DNA of 64,000 nucleotides, from assembly GCA_022825825.1 (NCBI GenBank), contig JAJDWA010000001.1, forward strand, positions 1 to 64,000. Direction: 5' to 3'. Each line of letters begins with the position of its first letter. Position 1 is the first letter of the stretch. Source of the DNA: Candidatus Poribacteria bacterium (GTDB lineage Bacteria; Poribacteria; WGA-4E; WGA-3G). Shown piece by piece: positions 51,534-60,529 of the stretch. The position numbers and the translations under genes were made by a program. The notes under the pieces are model-generated. The model searched no databases and was not told the origin of the DNA. It was given only the letters and a program-made list of their open reading frames with translations.

Positions 51534-54290
51534 ATGGAAAGAGACGATGTTGAACTAATCCACAGGACATTGTCAGGTGACGAAGCTGCATTCAGCGAGT
51601 TAGTCCAAAAATATCAAAAAAGTGTTCACGCGCTTGCCTGGCGGCAAATCGGTGATTTTCACATCGCTGAAGAAATTACCCAAGACACTTTTCTGCAGGC
51701 ACACAAAAAGCTTGGCTCACTGAAAAATCCGAACCAGTGTGCTGGGTGGCTGTATGTAATCGCAGACCGGCTTTGCAAAGCCTGGTTTCGAAAAAAGAAA
51801 CTACATACACAGTCGCTTGAAGCTACCAGTGTAGAAACACTTGAAAAAACCGCTTATGCAGATTATGTCTGTGAAGAACGTGAAGACGCAGCCGTTGAAC
51901 ACCGGCGTAAAATTGTGCAAAAGCTCATGGAAAAACTGCCGGAAAGTGAACGCACAGTGATGGTTCTTCACTATCTCGGAGAAATGAGTTGTGAAGCAAT
52001 TAGCAAGTTTTTAGGTGTGTCTCCGAACACGGTTAAAAGTAGACTTAAACGTGCACGAGAACGTTTACAGAACGAAGAACACATCATTCGGGAAACACTC
52101 GGCAGTGTCAGACTTCCTGCCAACCTAACTGAAAACATCATGCGGCGCATTGACACAATTAAACAAACATCTCCATCAGGAGGCAAACCGTTACTACCAT
52201 TTGCAGCTTTAGGTGCATCTGCTATTTTGGTTATTTTGTTGATGGGTGCAAGCAAGCAATTCACCACTAATTTTCAGCGACCTTATAGCGTTGACGCAAA
52301 ATCAGAACCCACTATTGAAATCGTTGACGTACCAGTCGTCCTTAATATTCAATCAAAACCAGAATTGCAAAACCGGGTTGGTGGCACGAATCAAAGCAAA
52401 AACAGTAACAACGGTCTAACAGAAGGAACAAAAAAAGTGAAAAACAACTTAGCACAAGACCCTATGCAATGGAACCTGCCTGAAGATGCTAAAGCACGTA
52501 TTGGTAAAGGTAAGATAAATGCGATACAGTATTCTCCCGATGGGACAATACTTGCAGTCGCAAGTAATATTGGTATTTGGTTCTACGATACAAAAACACA
52601 TCAAGAGATCGCACTACTTACAGATCATGAGGGTGAAGTTACCAACATCACCTTCAGTCCAGATGGACGCTATTTTGCAAGTAGGAGTAAACATAGTAGC
52701 GAAGAAGGGAACATTCTACTGTGGGATAGGAGTTCGGGGGCGCAAACAACACTTCCCGTGGATACAAGTTTGTTCCTAAACATCGGCTTGAGATTTAGTC
52801 CAGATGAAAAGACACTTGCCTGTGGAATCGGAGATACTATTACATTTTGGGATACCGTCACCGGAAAGCAGAAGTCTACATTCACTAACGAGACAATAGA
52901 GGATAACAACTATTTATCTTTTTCTCCAGATGGAGAAACAATCGTTTGTGTTAATTGGGACGGAATTGTTAGTTTGTGGGATCCGATCGCTGGTAAACAT
53001 AAGAAAACAATTTCAGCACAAAAAACGTTTACGTGGAGTGCAGCGTTGAGTCCGGATGGAAAAACAATCGCTACGGGTTGTGAGAATGGTGCTGTCTACC
53101 TGCGCGATTTAAATACAGGTGAACTTAAGTTTACACTCAGTGGACATACGTGGGATGTTGACAATTTAGTGTTCAGTCCGGATGGAAAAACCCTCGCAAG
53201 TGCTTCGTATGTTGATGAAACAATTTGCCTATGGGATGTTTATACCGGAGAGCACAAGCGAACACTCACTGGACACACTTGGGATATTCGCGGCATAGCG
53301 TTCAGTCCAGATGGAAAAACAATTGTTAGTGGTGGTGCTGATGATAGTATTCGTTTTTGGGATGTACATACAGGTAACCAAAAACATATCATCACTGGGC
53401 ATACGGAGTGGGTTGCGAGTGTGGCGTTCAGTCCAGATGGAAAATTAATTGCAACCGGCTATGAGGGAGGTAATCTTCGCTTCTCGGATGTAAACACAGG
53501 ACAACCAGTCAAAATATTTGATGGATTCAAGGATTGGATTCCAAGTATCGTCTTTACAAAAGATGGAAAAACACTTGTGTGTGGAAGCGGCGAAAACATC
53601 CACCTACTGGATTCACACACAGGCGAACACAAAATGCTACTCACTGGACATACGGGCGGTATTCAGAGTGTTGCCCTCAGTCCCGATGAAAAAATAATCG
53701 CCAGTGGAAGCGAAGACAAAACTATTTGTCTATGGGATATGCTTACTGGCAAACAGAAAGTAATACTCATAGGACATAATCATAGAGTCTATAGCGTCGC
53801 TTTTAGTCCGGATGGAAAAACCCTCGCAAGTGCAAGTGATGATGACACCATTCGAATATGGGATGTTATAACTGGTGAAGATAAGATGATACTCACCCAA
53901 CCTGGTGGACATGAAGAAAAGGTTGAAGGGATCACGAGCGTAGCGTTCAGTCCGGATGGAAAAACCCTCGCAAGTGGCAGTAGGGATCACATTATTATCC
54001 TATGGGATATAGATACAGGAAAAAGCAAGATGACACTTTTTGGACACAGATACCCGGTATTCAGTTTAGCCTTCAGTCCAGATGGAAAAACCCTTGTGAG
54101 TGGATGCACGGATGGTGACATCCGCATGTGGAATGCGCACACCGGTGAGCAGAAGAAAGCATTAACGGGTCATACAGGTTGGGTCAGAAGCATCGCTTTT
54201 AGCCCAGATGGAAAAAGCCTTGTAAGTGGAAGTGATGACGGCACTGTGCTATTATGGGATATGACGCAAATCCTACCTCAAAACGATTAG
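51534..54290 (+). CDS. ECF sigma factor fused to a membrane segment and WD40 propeller (copy 1)
   Basis: 918 aa. Sigma region 2 (residues ~20-90: YQKSVHALAWRQIGDFHIAE, then EITQDTFLQAHKKL) and region 4 (~130-182: LMEKLPESERTVMVLHYLGE, then SPNTVKSRLKRARERL) are complete. A single membrane helix follows at ~220-240 (LPFAALGASAILVILLMGAS), then a ~70-residue linker and about 13 WD40 blades to the end (pattern FSPDGKTLASGS...IRLWD). The topology places sigma inside and the propeller outside, so the propeller may sense a ligand and release the sigma part. No anti-sigma gene is adjacent. GGAGG precedes the ATG. Confidence 0.93.
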   Translation: MERDDVELIHRTLSGDEAAFSELVQKYQKSVHALAWRQIGDFHIAEEITQDTFLQAHKKLGSLKNPNQCAGWLYVIADRLCKAWFRKKKLHTQSLEATSVETLEKTAYADYVCEEREDAAVEHRRKIVQKLMEKLPESERTVMVLHYLGEMSCEAISKFLGVSPNTVKSRLKRARERLQNEEHIIRETLGSVRLPANLTENIMRRIDTIKQTSPSGGKPLLPFAALGASAILVILLMGASKQFTTNFQRPYSVDAKSEPTIEIVDVPVVLNIQSKPELQNRVGGTNQSKNSNNGLTEGTKKVKNNLAQDPMQWNLPEDAKARIGKGKINAIQYSPDGTILAVASNIGIWFYDTKTHQEIALLTDHEGEVTNITFSPDGRYFASRSKHSSEEGNILLWDRSSGAQTTLPVDTSLFLNIGLRFSPDEKTLACGIGDTITFWDTVTGKQKSTFTNETIEDNNYLSFSPDGETIVCVNWDGIVSLWDPIAGKHKKTISAQKTFTWSAALSPDGKTIATGCENGAVYLRDLNTGELKFTLSGHTWDVDNLVFSPDGKTLASASYVDETICLWDVYTGEHKRTLTGHTWDIRGIAFSPDGKTIVSGGADDSIRFWDVHTGNQKHIITGHTEWVASVAFSPDGKLIATGYEGGNLRFSDVNTGQPVKIFDGFKDWIPSIVFTKDGKTLVCGSGENIHLLDSHTGEHKMLLTGHTGGIQSVALSPDEKIIASGSEDKTICLWDMLTGKQKVILIGHNHRVYSVAFSPDGKTLASASDDDTIRIWDVITGEDKMILTQPGGHEEKVEGITSVAFSPDGKTLASGSRDHIIILWDIDTGKSKMTLFGHRYPVFSLAFSPDGKTLVSGCTDGDIRMWNAHTGEQKKALTGHTGWVRSIAFSPDGKSLVSGSDDGTVLLWDMTQILPQND

Positions 54291-54310
54291 TGCCTATCTT
54301 ATGCTAAACA

Positions 54311-54418
54311 GGACTTACGCATTTTTACGTGATAACGGATGTCCGACGAACTGCAGAGTTTTTTGCTTGGGTATTTCTTTAGGGTTTTAAACCCCACCAG
54401 CGAGGGACTGTGTAAGTC
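54311..54418. repeat. Inverted-repeat stretch between sigma-WD40 and WD40 genes
   Basis: GGACTTACGCA at 54311 and TGTGTAAGTC ending at 54418 are imperfect inverted copies. 'atgcgtaagtcc' also occurs near 2589. An internal GGGTTTTAAACCCC hairpin (54382-54395) is present. Confidence 0.4.
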
Positions 54419-54526
54419 GTACTAAATTTTGGACAATTTACGAGCAATTTTAGTAAACCTCATAAAAGAAAGAACATGCTAAAATGTTTGCAAGGATATG
54501 GCATTCACAGATATGGATGACTCAAA

Positions 54527-56413
54527 ATGAAAAAGACGCTGTTTTCCAATTTTTTGATACTGCTTGTTGCTTCAATGCTGTATCCACCTAACACCCTTGC
54601 CGAAGATCCAACGCAATGGAACCTGCCTGAAAATGCCAAAGCACGACTCGGCAAAGGTAAGATAAATGCGATACAGTATTCTCCCGATGGTAAAGTGCTC
54701 GCTGTTGCGAGTGGTATCGGTATTTGGCTGTACGACGTAACAACACATCAAGAGATCGCCTTACTTACAGAACATACGAGTGTAGCCTCCAATATTGCAT
54801 TCAGTCCTGATGGACGCCTTTTTGCAAGTGGAAGTAAGGATGGCACCATCATGTTATGGAATAGAAACACAGGGACACAAACAATACTTACAATACCTGT
54901 GGGTTTGTCCCCATACATGAACATGGCATTCAGTCCAGATGGAAAAACATTTGCGAATGGAAGTCGTGGAACCATCAACATTTGGGATGCTTTCACTGGA
55001 GAACAGAAGTCTTCAGTCACCAGTGATGTGATAGATTCAAATAACTTTATCTCATTTCTACCGGATGGAGAAACAATTGTTTGTGTTAATTGGGGCGGAC
55101 TAATTAGTTTATGGAACATGAGTACTGGTAAACTTAAGAAGACAATTGTAGATGTAGATCATACAGCTCCTATATGGGGAATAGCCCTTAGTCCTGACGG
55201 AAAGACAATCGTAGTGGGTAGTGGTGATATAGATGGTAATATTTACATCATCGACTTAAACGCGAGTGAACTCATGTTTAAACTCAGCGGACATTCGGGG
55301 GATGTGAACTGTTTAATTTTCAGTCCAGATGGAAAAACCCTCGCAAGTGCATCTTATGTAGATGAAACAATCCGACTATGGGATGCAAACACTGGTGAAC
55401 ACAAGCGAACACTCACTGGACATACAGGAGATATTCTGGGTTTAGCATTTAGTCCAGATGGACAGACAATCGCAAGTGGAAGTGGCGATGGTACCATCCG
55501 TTTATGGGATGCGTCCACAGGCAACCAACAAATTGAATTTATTGGACATACGGATTATGCTGAGAGTGTCGCATTTAGCCCCGATGGACAGACAATCGCA
55601 AGTGGATATAGTGATGGTTACATTCGGTTGTGGAATGTAGACACCAGAAAACACATAAAAACATTCAAAGAGTCAAAAGATTATGTACAGAGTTTGATGT
55701 TCACGACAGATGGAAATACACTTACTTCTGGAATTGGCGAAAACATTTATCTGTGGGATGTTCATACGGATAAATTTAAAAAAATAATCTCTGGACATCT
55801 AATGGCTATCAATAGTGTAGCACTCAATGCTGATGGAAATATACTTGCAAGTGGAAGTGCGGACAATACAATTCGTCTATGGAATATGATTACTGGAGAA
55901 CATACAAAAACACTCATAGGACATGAGCATAGCATCTATGGTGTAACATTTAGCCCAGATGGTAAAACGCTTGTAACGGGTAGTGACGACAATACGATAC
56001 GATTTTGGGATGTAAACACTGGCGAGACCAAGATGATATTGAATGCTCTTACTGTAGATGGAAAAGATAAAGGTGTCATGAGTGTTGCTTATAGTCCAGA
56101 CGGTAAAATCCTTGCCAGTGGAGGCATGGAAACTATTATTATATGGGATATAAATACTGGTAAAAGTAAGATGACACTCTCAGAGCATAGACATTATATA
56201 CTTTGTTTAAGTTTCAGCCCAGATGGTAAAACGCTTGCAAGTGGAAGTACGGATACAGATATCCACCTATGGGATCCACACACTGGTGAACTCAAGAATA
56301 CATTTATAGGACACACTGGTTCGGTTTCTGGGATTGCCTTTAGCCCAGACGGAAAAACCCTTGTAAGTAGTAGTAATGACGGCACTGTGTTTCTCTGGGA
56401 GATAAATCCTTAG
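54527..56413 (+). CDS. Secreted WD40-propeller protein, sigma-less paralogue
   Basis: 628 aa. Signal peptide (SNFLILLVASMLYPPNTLA, then EDPTQWNLP). From TQWNLPENAKARLGKGKINA onward it aligns with the extracytoplasmic part of the two sigma-WD40 proteins, and it carries about 13 WD40 blades (SPDGKTLASGSTDTDIHLWD and similar). The sigma, membrane and linker parts are replaced by the signal peptide. It is a soluble periplasmic version of the same sensor domain. The ribosome site is weak (GGATGACT). Confidence 0.9.
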   Translation: MKKTLFSNFLILLVASMLYPPNTLAEDPTQWNLPENAKARLGKGKINAIQYSPDGKVLAVASGIGIWLYDVTTHQEIALLTEHTSVASNIAFSPDGRLFASGSKDGTIMLWNRNTGTQTILTIPVGLSPYMNMAFSPDGKTFANGSRGTINIWDAFTGEQKSSVTSDVIDSNNFISFLPDGETIVCVNWGGLISLWNMSTGKLKKTIVDVDHTAPIWGIALSPDGKTIVVGSGDIDGNIYIIDLNASELMFKLSGHSGDVNCLIFSPDGKTLASASYVDETIRLWDANTGEHKRTLTGHTGDILGLAFSPDGQTIASGSGDGTIRLWDASTGNQQIEFIGHTDYAESVAFSPDGQTIASGYSDGYIRLWNVDTRKHIKTFKESKDYVQSLMFTTDGNTLTSGIGENIYLWDVHTDKFKKIISGHLMAINSVALNADGNILASGSADNTIRLWNMITGEHTKTLIGHEHSIYGVTFSPDGKTLVTGSDDNTIRFWDVNTGETKMILNALTVDGKDKGVMSVAYSPDGKILASGGMETIIIWDINTGKSKMTLSEHRHYILCLSFSPDGKTLASGSTDTDIHLWDPHTGELKNTFIGHTGSVSGIAFSPDGKTLVSSSNDGTVFLWEINP

Positions 56414-56512
56414 TGTCTCCAATTCATAATATCTGCGTTGGTAGTAGTCCAATTCATTGTACGTGTTTTGTCCACAAAAACCGAGTTTTGTTTCAAATTA
56501 TGACAATTCTGC

Positions 56513-56538
56513 AACCTATACCCGAAAAAAAACGCGTC
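56513..56538 (+). promoter_or_regulatory. ECF-type promoter upstream of the second sigma-WD40 gene
   Basis: AACC (56513-56516), 18 nt, CGTC (56535-56538), one base longer than copy 1 because of an extra A in the spacer A-tract. Flanking sequence (tgacaattctgcaaccta, cattctgtaagccaaaattg) is nearly identical to that of copy 1. Confidence 0.6.
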
Positions 56539-56577
56539 ACCCATTCTGTAAGCCAAAATTGACTATGGAGGTCTCAA

Positions 56578-59349
56578 ATGGAAAGAGACGATGTTGAACT
56601 AATCCACAGGACATTGTCAGGTGACGAAGCTGCATTCAGCGAGTTAGTCCAAAAATATCAAAAAAGTGTTCACGCGCTTGCATGGCGGCAAATCGGTGAT
56701 TTTCACATCGCTGAAGAGATCACCCAAGACACTTTTCTGCAGGCACACAAAAAGCTTAGCTCACTGAAAAATCCGAACCAGTTTGCTGGGTGGCTGTATG
56801 TGATCGCAGACCGGCGTTGCAAAGCCTGGTTTCGAAAAAAGAAATTACATACACAATCGCTTGAAGCTACCAGTGTAGAAACACTTGAAAAAGCCGCTTA
56901 TGCAGATTATGTCTGTGAAGAACGCGAAGACGCAGCCGTTGAACACCGACGTAAAATTGTGCAAAAACTCATGGAAAAGCTACCTGAGAGCGAACGCACG
57001 GTGATGGTCCTTCACTATCTCGGAGAAATGAGTTGTGAAGCAATTAGCAAGTTTTTAGGCGTCTCCCCGAACACGGTTAAAAGCCGACTACAACGCGCGC
57101 GAAAACGTTTACAGAACGAAGAACACATCATTCGAGAAACACTCGGCAGTGTCCCATTACGACCAGATTTAACTGAAAACATCATGCGGCGCATTGACAC
57201 AATCAAACAAACATCTCCATCAGGAGGTAAACCGTTACTACCTTTCGCAGCTTTAGGCGCATCTGCTATTTTAGTTATTTTGTTGATGGGTGCAAGCAAG
57301 CAATTCACCGCTAATTTTCAGCGACCGTATAGCGTCGACGCAAAATCAGAACCCACTATTGAAATCGTTGACGCGCCAATTGTTCTTGATATCCAATCAA
57401 AACCAGAATTGCAAAACCGGGTTGGTGGCACGAATCAAAGCGAAAACAGTAACAACGGTCTAACAGAAGGAACAAAAAAAGTGAAAAACAACTTAGCACA
57501 AGACACAACGCAATGGAACCTGCCAGAGGATGCCAAAGCACGTCTCGGTAAAGGTAGGATAAATCAGATACAGTATTCTCCAGATGGAACAATACTTGCA
57601 GTGGCGAGTGATATTGGTATTTGGTTCTACGATACAAGAACACATCAAGAGATCGCCTTACTTACAGAACACACGAGTGCAGTCTCCAGAATTGCATTCA
57701 GTCCAGATGGACGCTTTTTGGCCAGTGTAAGTAAAGATAATAGCACTATACTGTTATGGGATAGAAGCTTAGGGACGCAAACAACGCTTAACGCGCACAG
57801 AGATTTAACATCAGACTTGAACATTGCATTCAGTTCGGATGGAAAAACCCTGGCAAGTGGAAATAACGATACTATTCGATTATGGGATGCAACCACAGGA
57901 GAACTAATATCTACACTTACCAACCTTACGATTCAGTTCAATAACTTCTTATCTTTTACACCGGATGGTGAAACAATTGTCTCTGGGAATTGGAATGGAA
58001 ATATTAGTCTCTGGAATTCGGCCACCAATGAACATAAGATAACAATTCATAAACACACAGACACAGATTCCACATGGAGGTTTGCGCTCAGTCCAGATGG
58101 AAAAACATTCGCTATGGGTAGTTCGCATGAGGAGCATGATGGTGCCATCTATCTTTATGATTTAAATACAGGTGAACTCAAATCTACTCTTACTGGACAT
58201 TTTGAGGACGGACATTTTGAGGATGTGGAATATATGGTATTCAGTCCGGATGGAAAAACATTCGCAGGTGCATCATATTATGGGGTAATCGGGCTATGGG
58301 ATGTACACACTGGTGCACACAAGCTGATACCTACTGGACATACGTACAGCATTCGCGACATAGTCTTCAGTCCGGATGGAAAAACATTCGTGAGTGGAAG
58401 TGATGACAGTACCATTCGCTTTTGGGATGCGCGCACGGATAAACCCCAAAATATAATCACTGGACATATTGAAAATGTTGATAAGGTAGCGTTCTATCCT
58501 AATGGGCGTTTTTTCATAAGTGCAAATATGCTTGCTATTCGCGTGTGGGATGCAGACACAGGGGAACACATCAAAAAGTTAGAATTTTCGAGTGGGGGAG
58601 ATATTATAGGCATCACTTCAGCTGGAAAAATAGTCGCCAGACAAAGACAATACACAAGCGATGGTGAAGACACGACCATCCTCCTATGGGATGTCCACAC
58701 TAACGAACACAAAATGCTGTTCGCTGAGCATAGGTGGGGTCCTATCGGCATGGAGCTTAGCATGGGACTCAGCCCGGATGGTAAAACTCTCGCTACTGCA
58801 AATAAGGACAATACTATACGTCTATGGGATGTGAACACTGGCGAACAGAAAAAAACACTGACTGGGCATACCGATTGGGTTGAGGCCATAGCGTTCAGTC
58901 CTGATAATAAAACCCTCGCAAGTGGGAGCATGGAGAACAATGCGGTACGCCTCTGGGATGTTGATACTGGCAAGACCAAGATGATACTTATCGGACATAC
59001 ACATCCGGTTGAAGTCGTATCGTTCAACCCTGATGGAAAAATTCTCGCAAGTGGAGACGGCCACGGGATAATCCATCTATGGGATATAGACACAGGGAAA
59101 ACCAAACTTACACTTGTTGGGCATGCAGATCGGGTGTACGATTTAGCGTTCAGCCCTGATGGAAAGACCATTGCAAGTGGATGTTTTGATTCTACGATCA
59201 ATTTATGGGACGCACACACTGGCGAACATAAGAAAACGTTGAATGGTCATACAGCTTTAGTCAGCGGTTTAGCATTTAGTCCTGATGGCAGAACCCTCGT
59301 TAGCGGTAGTTATGATGGCACTGTGTTTCTCTGGGAGATAAATCCCTAA
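56578..59349 (+). CDS. ECF sigma factor fused to a membrane segment and WD40 propeller (copy 2)
   Basis: 923 aa, paralogue of the protein at 51534. The first ~310 residues (sigma region 2, region 4, membrane helix, linker) are almost identical to copy 1, differing at scattered positions (C69 of copy 1 is Phe here; SVRLPAN is SVPLRPD). The WD40 half is much more divergent, with insertions such as TGHFEDGHFEDVEYMVFSPD and IGITSAGKIVARQRQYTSDG. The pair therefore shares an output domain but has diverging sensors. It ends at a strong terminator (59396). Confidence 0.93.
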   Translation: MERDDVELIHRTLSGDEAAFSELVQKYQKSVHALAWRQIGDFHIAEEITQDTFLQAHKKLSSLKNPNQFAGWLYVIADRRCKAWFRKKKLHTQSLEATSVETLEKAAYADYVCEEREDAAVEHRRKIVQKLMEKLPESERTVMVLHYLGEMSCEAISKFLGVSPNTVKSRLQRARKRLQNEEHIIRETLGSVPLRPDLTENIMRRIDTIKQTSPSGGKPLLPFAALGASAILVILLMGASKQFTANFQRPYSVDAKSEPTIEIVDAPIVLDIQSKPELQNRVGGTNQSENSNNGLTEGTKKVKNNLAQDTTQWNLPEDAKARLGKGRINQIQYSPDGTILAVASDIGIWFYDTRTHQEIALLTEHTSAVSRIAFSPDGRFLASVSKDNSTILLWDRSLGTQTTLNAHRDLTSDLNIAFSSDGKTLASGNNDTIRLWDATTGELISTLTNLTIQFNNFLSFTPDGETIVSGNWNGNISLWNSATNEHKITIHKHTDTDSTWRFALSPDGKTFAMGSSHEEHDGAIYLYDLNTGELKSTLTGHFEDGHFEDVEYMVFSPDGKTFAGASYYGVIGLWDVHTGAHKLIPTGHTYSIRDIVFSPDGKTFVSGSDDSTIRFWDARTDKPQNIITGHIENVDKVAFYPNGRFFISANMLAIRVWDADTGEHIKKLEFSSGGDIIGITSAGKIVARQRQYTSDGEDTTILLWDVHTNEHKMLFAEHRWGPIGMELSMGLSPDGKTLATANKDNTIRLWDVNTGEQKKTLTGHTDWVEAIAFSPDNKTLASGSMENNAVRLWDVDTGKTKMILIGHTHPVEVVSFNPDGKILASGDGHGIIHLWDIDTGKTKLTLVGHADRVYDLAFSPDGKTIASGCFDSTINLWDAHTGEHKKTLNGHTALVSGLAFSPDGRTLVSGSYDGTVFLWEINP

Positions 59350-59395
59350 ATTTCAGCCACCTCACGGTGTTCATTCCTTATTTCTATGGCGATAC

Positions 59396-59439
59396 AACTT
59401 CTGTAGTAGCGTCCTTCATGCCGCTACTACAGAAGTTTT
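59396..59439 (+). terminator. Intrinsic terminator after the second sigma-WD40 gene
   Basis: 16-bp perfect stem (AACTTCTGTAGTAGCG and complement), 10-nt loop, followed by TTTT overlapping the stem end. Confidence 0.65.
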
Positions 59440-59461
59440 GTACATTAGAGAAAGAAAATAT

Positions 59462-59490
59462 TTGACATCCGATAAAAAATCTATTATAAT
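59462..59490 (+). promoter_or_regulatory. Consensus sigma70 promoter of the carbamoyltransferase gene
   Basis: TTGACA, exactly 17 nt, TATAAT: a full match to the vegetative consensus. 62 bp before the start codon. Confidence 0.75.
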
Positions 59491-59552
59491 TATCATTTCT
59501 TTTTCTAAAATTCTCAGATGAAATAGCGAATATGACCATTGTGGAGGCAATT

Positions 59553-60491
59553 ATGCACCTAATTACACTGAAAAACTGGTCAGAAACGAAAATTCTCAAA
59601 ACTGTAGAAGACTGCCTAAAGATCAAAAAATATCCTGAAAAATATAGACACGCTGCTGGCGGGTTGAGTCTTGCATTGCTTTTCCAAAAAACCTCTACTC
59701 GTACACGCTGCGCGGGAGAAGTTGGTATTGTGCAGCTTGGTGGACACGCGCATTATTTAGACTGGCGGACGACTAACTTTGGCTTGGCAGACCTCAGCGA
59801 TGAAATTCGCGTCCTCTCTGCGTATGTTGATATAATCTTAGCTCGCTTTTTAAAACATGGCGATATTTGCGAGGCAGGGACAGCGGCATCCGTTCCTATC
59901 ATCAACGGTTGTTGCGACAGATACCACCCAACACAAGCACTCGGTGACTTAATGACAATACAGGAACATCTCGGCAGGTTAGAAGGTGTAAAGGTTTGTT
60001 TTATCGGTGTCCATAACAATGTTTGCAATTCACTCATCGCCGCGGGAATGAAGGTAGGATTAGAAGTGACTGTCGTCGCACCAGAGATAAATCCTGCTGC
60101 AGTTGATAAGGAGCTATGGTCTGAAGCATCACAAAAAGGTTGCTATAAATCTGTTGAAACAGATTCTATTGATGGTGCCTTAGGACTACAGGAAATCATC
60201 GCGCAAAATGATGTTGTCTATACAGATACATGGATAGATATGGAATTTTTCACCGATCCAGATTTTGCAGAAGAGCGGGAACGCCGAATAAAAAAGATGA
60301 TGCCGTATCAGTTAAATCTCGCACTTCTTAAGGGACTTGATTGTAAAATAATGCACTGTCTGCCTGCACATCGCGGCTATGAAATTGCGGGCGAACTTCT
60401 TGATGATCCGCGTACAATCATTTTTGAACAATCCGAAAACCGTCTTCACAGTATGAAAGCTATTATTCTCGAACTACTTGGGCGTTTGTAA
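59553..60491 (+). CDS. argF: Ornithine carbamoyltransferase-like protein
   Basis: 312 aa from the ATG at 59553 (GTGGAGG upstream). Carbamoyl-phosphate site LLFQKTSTRTRCAGE (residues 42-56), HPTQALGDLMTIQEHL, and KIMHCLPAHRGYEI are all present. Where ornithine enzymes have D-x-W-x-S-M-G, this one reads TDTWIDMEFFTDPDF, so the amino-acid pocket differs; the exact substrate, ornithine or a derivative, needs testing. The gene likely forms an operon with thrC 38 bp downstream. Confidence 0.82.
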   Translation: MHLITLKNWSETKILKTVEDCLKIKKYPEKYRHAAGGLSLALLFQKTSTRTRCAGEVGIVQLGGHAHYLDWRTTNFGLADLSDEIRVLSAYVDIILARFLKHGDICEAGTAASVPIINGCCDRYHPTQALGDLMTIQEHLGRLEGVKVCFIGVHNNVCNSLIAAGMKVGLEVTVVAPEINPAAVDKELWSEASQKGCYKSVETDSIDGALGLQEIIAQNDVVYTDTWIDMEFFTDPDFAEERERRIKKMMPYQLNLALLKGLDCKIMHCLPAHRGYEIAGELLDDPRTIIFEQSENRLHSMKAIILELLGRL

Positions 60492-60529
60492 AGCGGTTGG
60501 TTCTTTTCGGCATTGTGTTGGGTTAAAGT

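Noticed and set aside
58494-59219. A 241-codon open frame antisense to the WD40 region of the second sigma-WD40 gene
   Set aside because: It is rich in Cys/Ser/Pro, has no ribosome site, and similar antisense frames occur over other WD40 stretches; it is a by-product of the repeated codons.
52500-59340. Regularly spaced ~120-bp repeats that could suggest a CRISPR array or minisatellite
   Set aside because: They are degenerate and in frame, each encoding an FSPDGKTLASGS-type WD40 blade.
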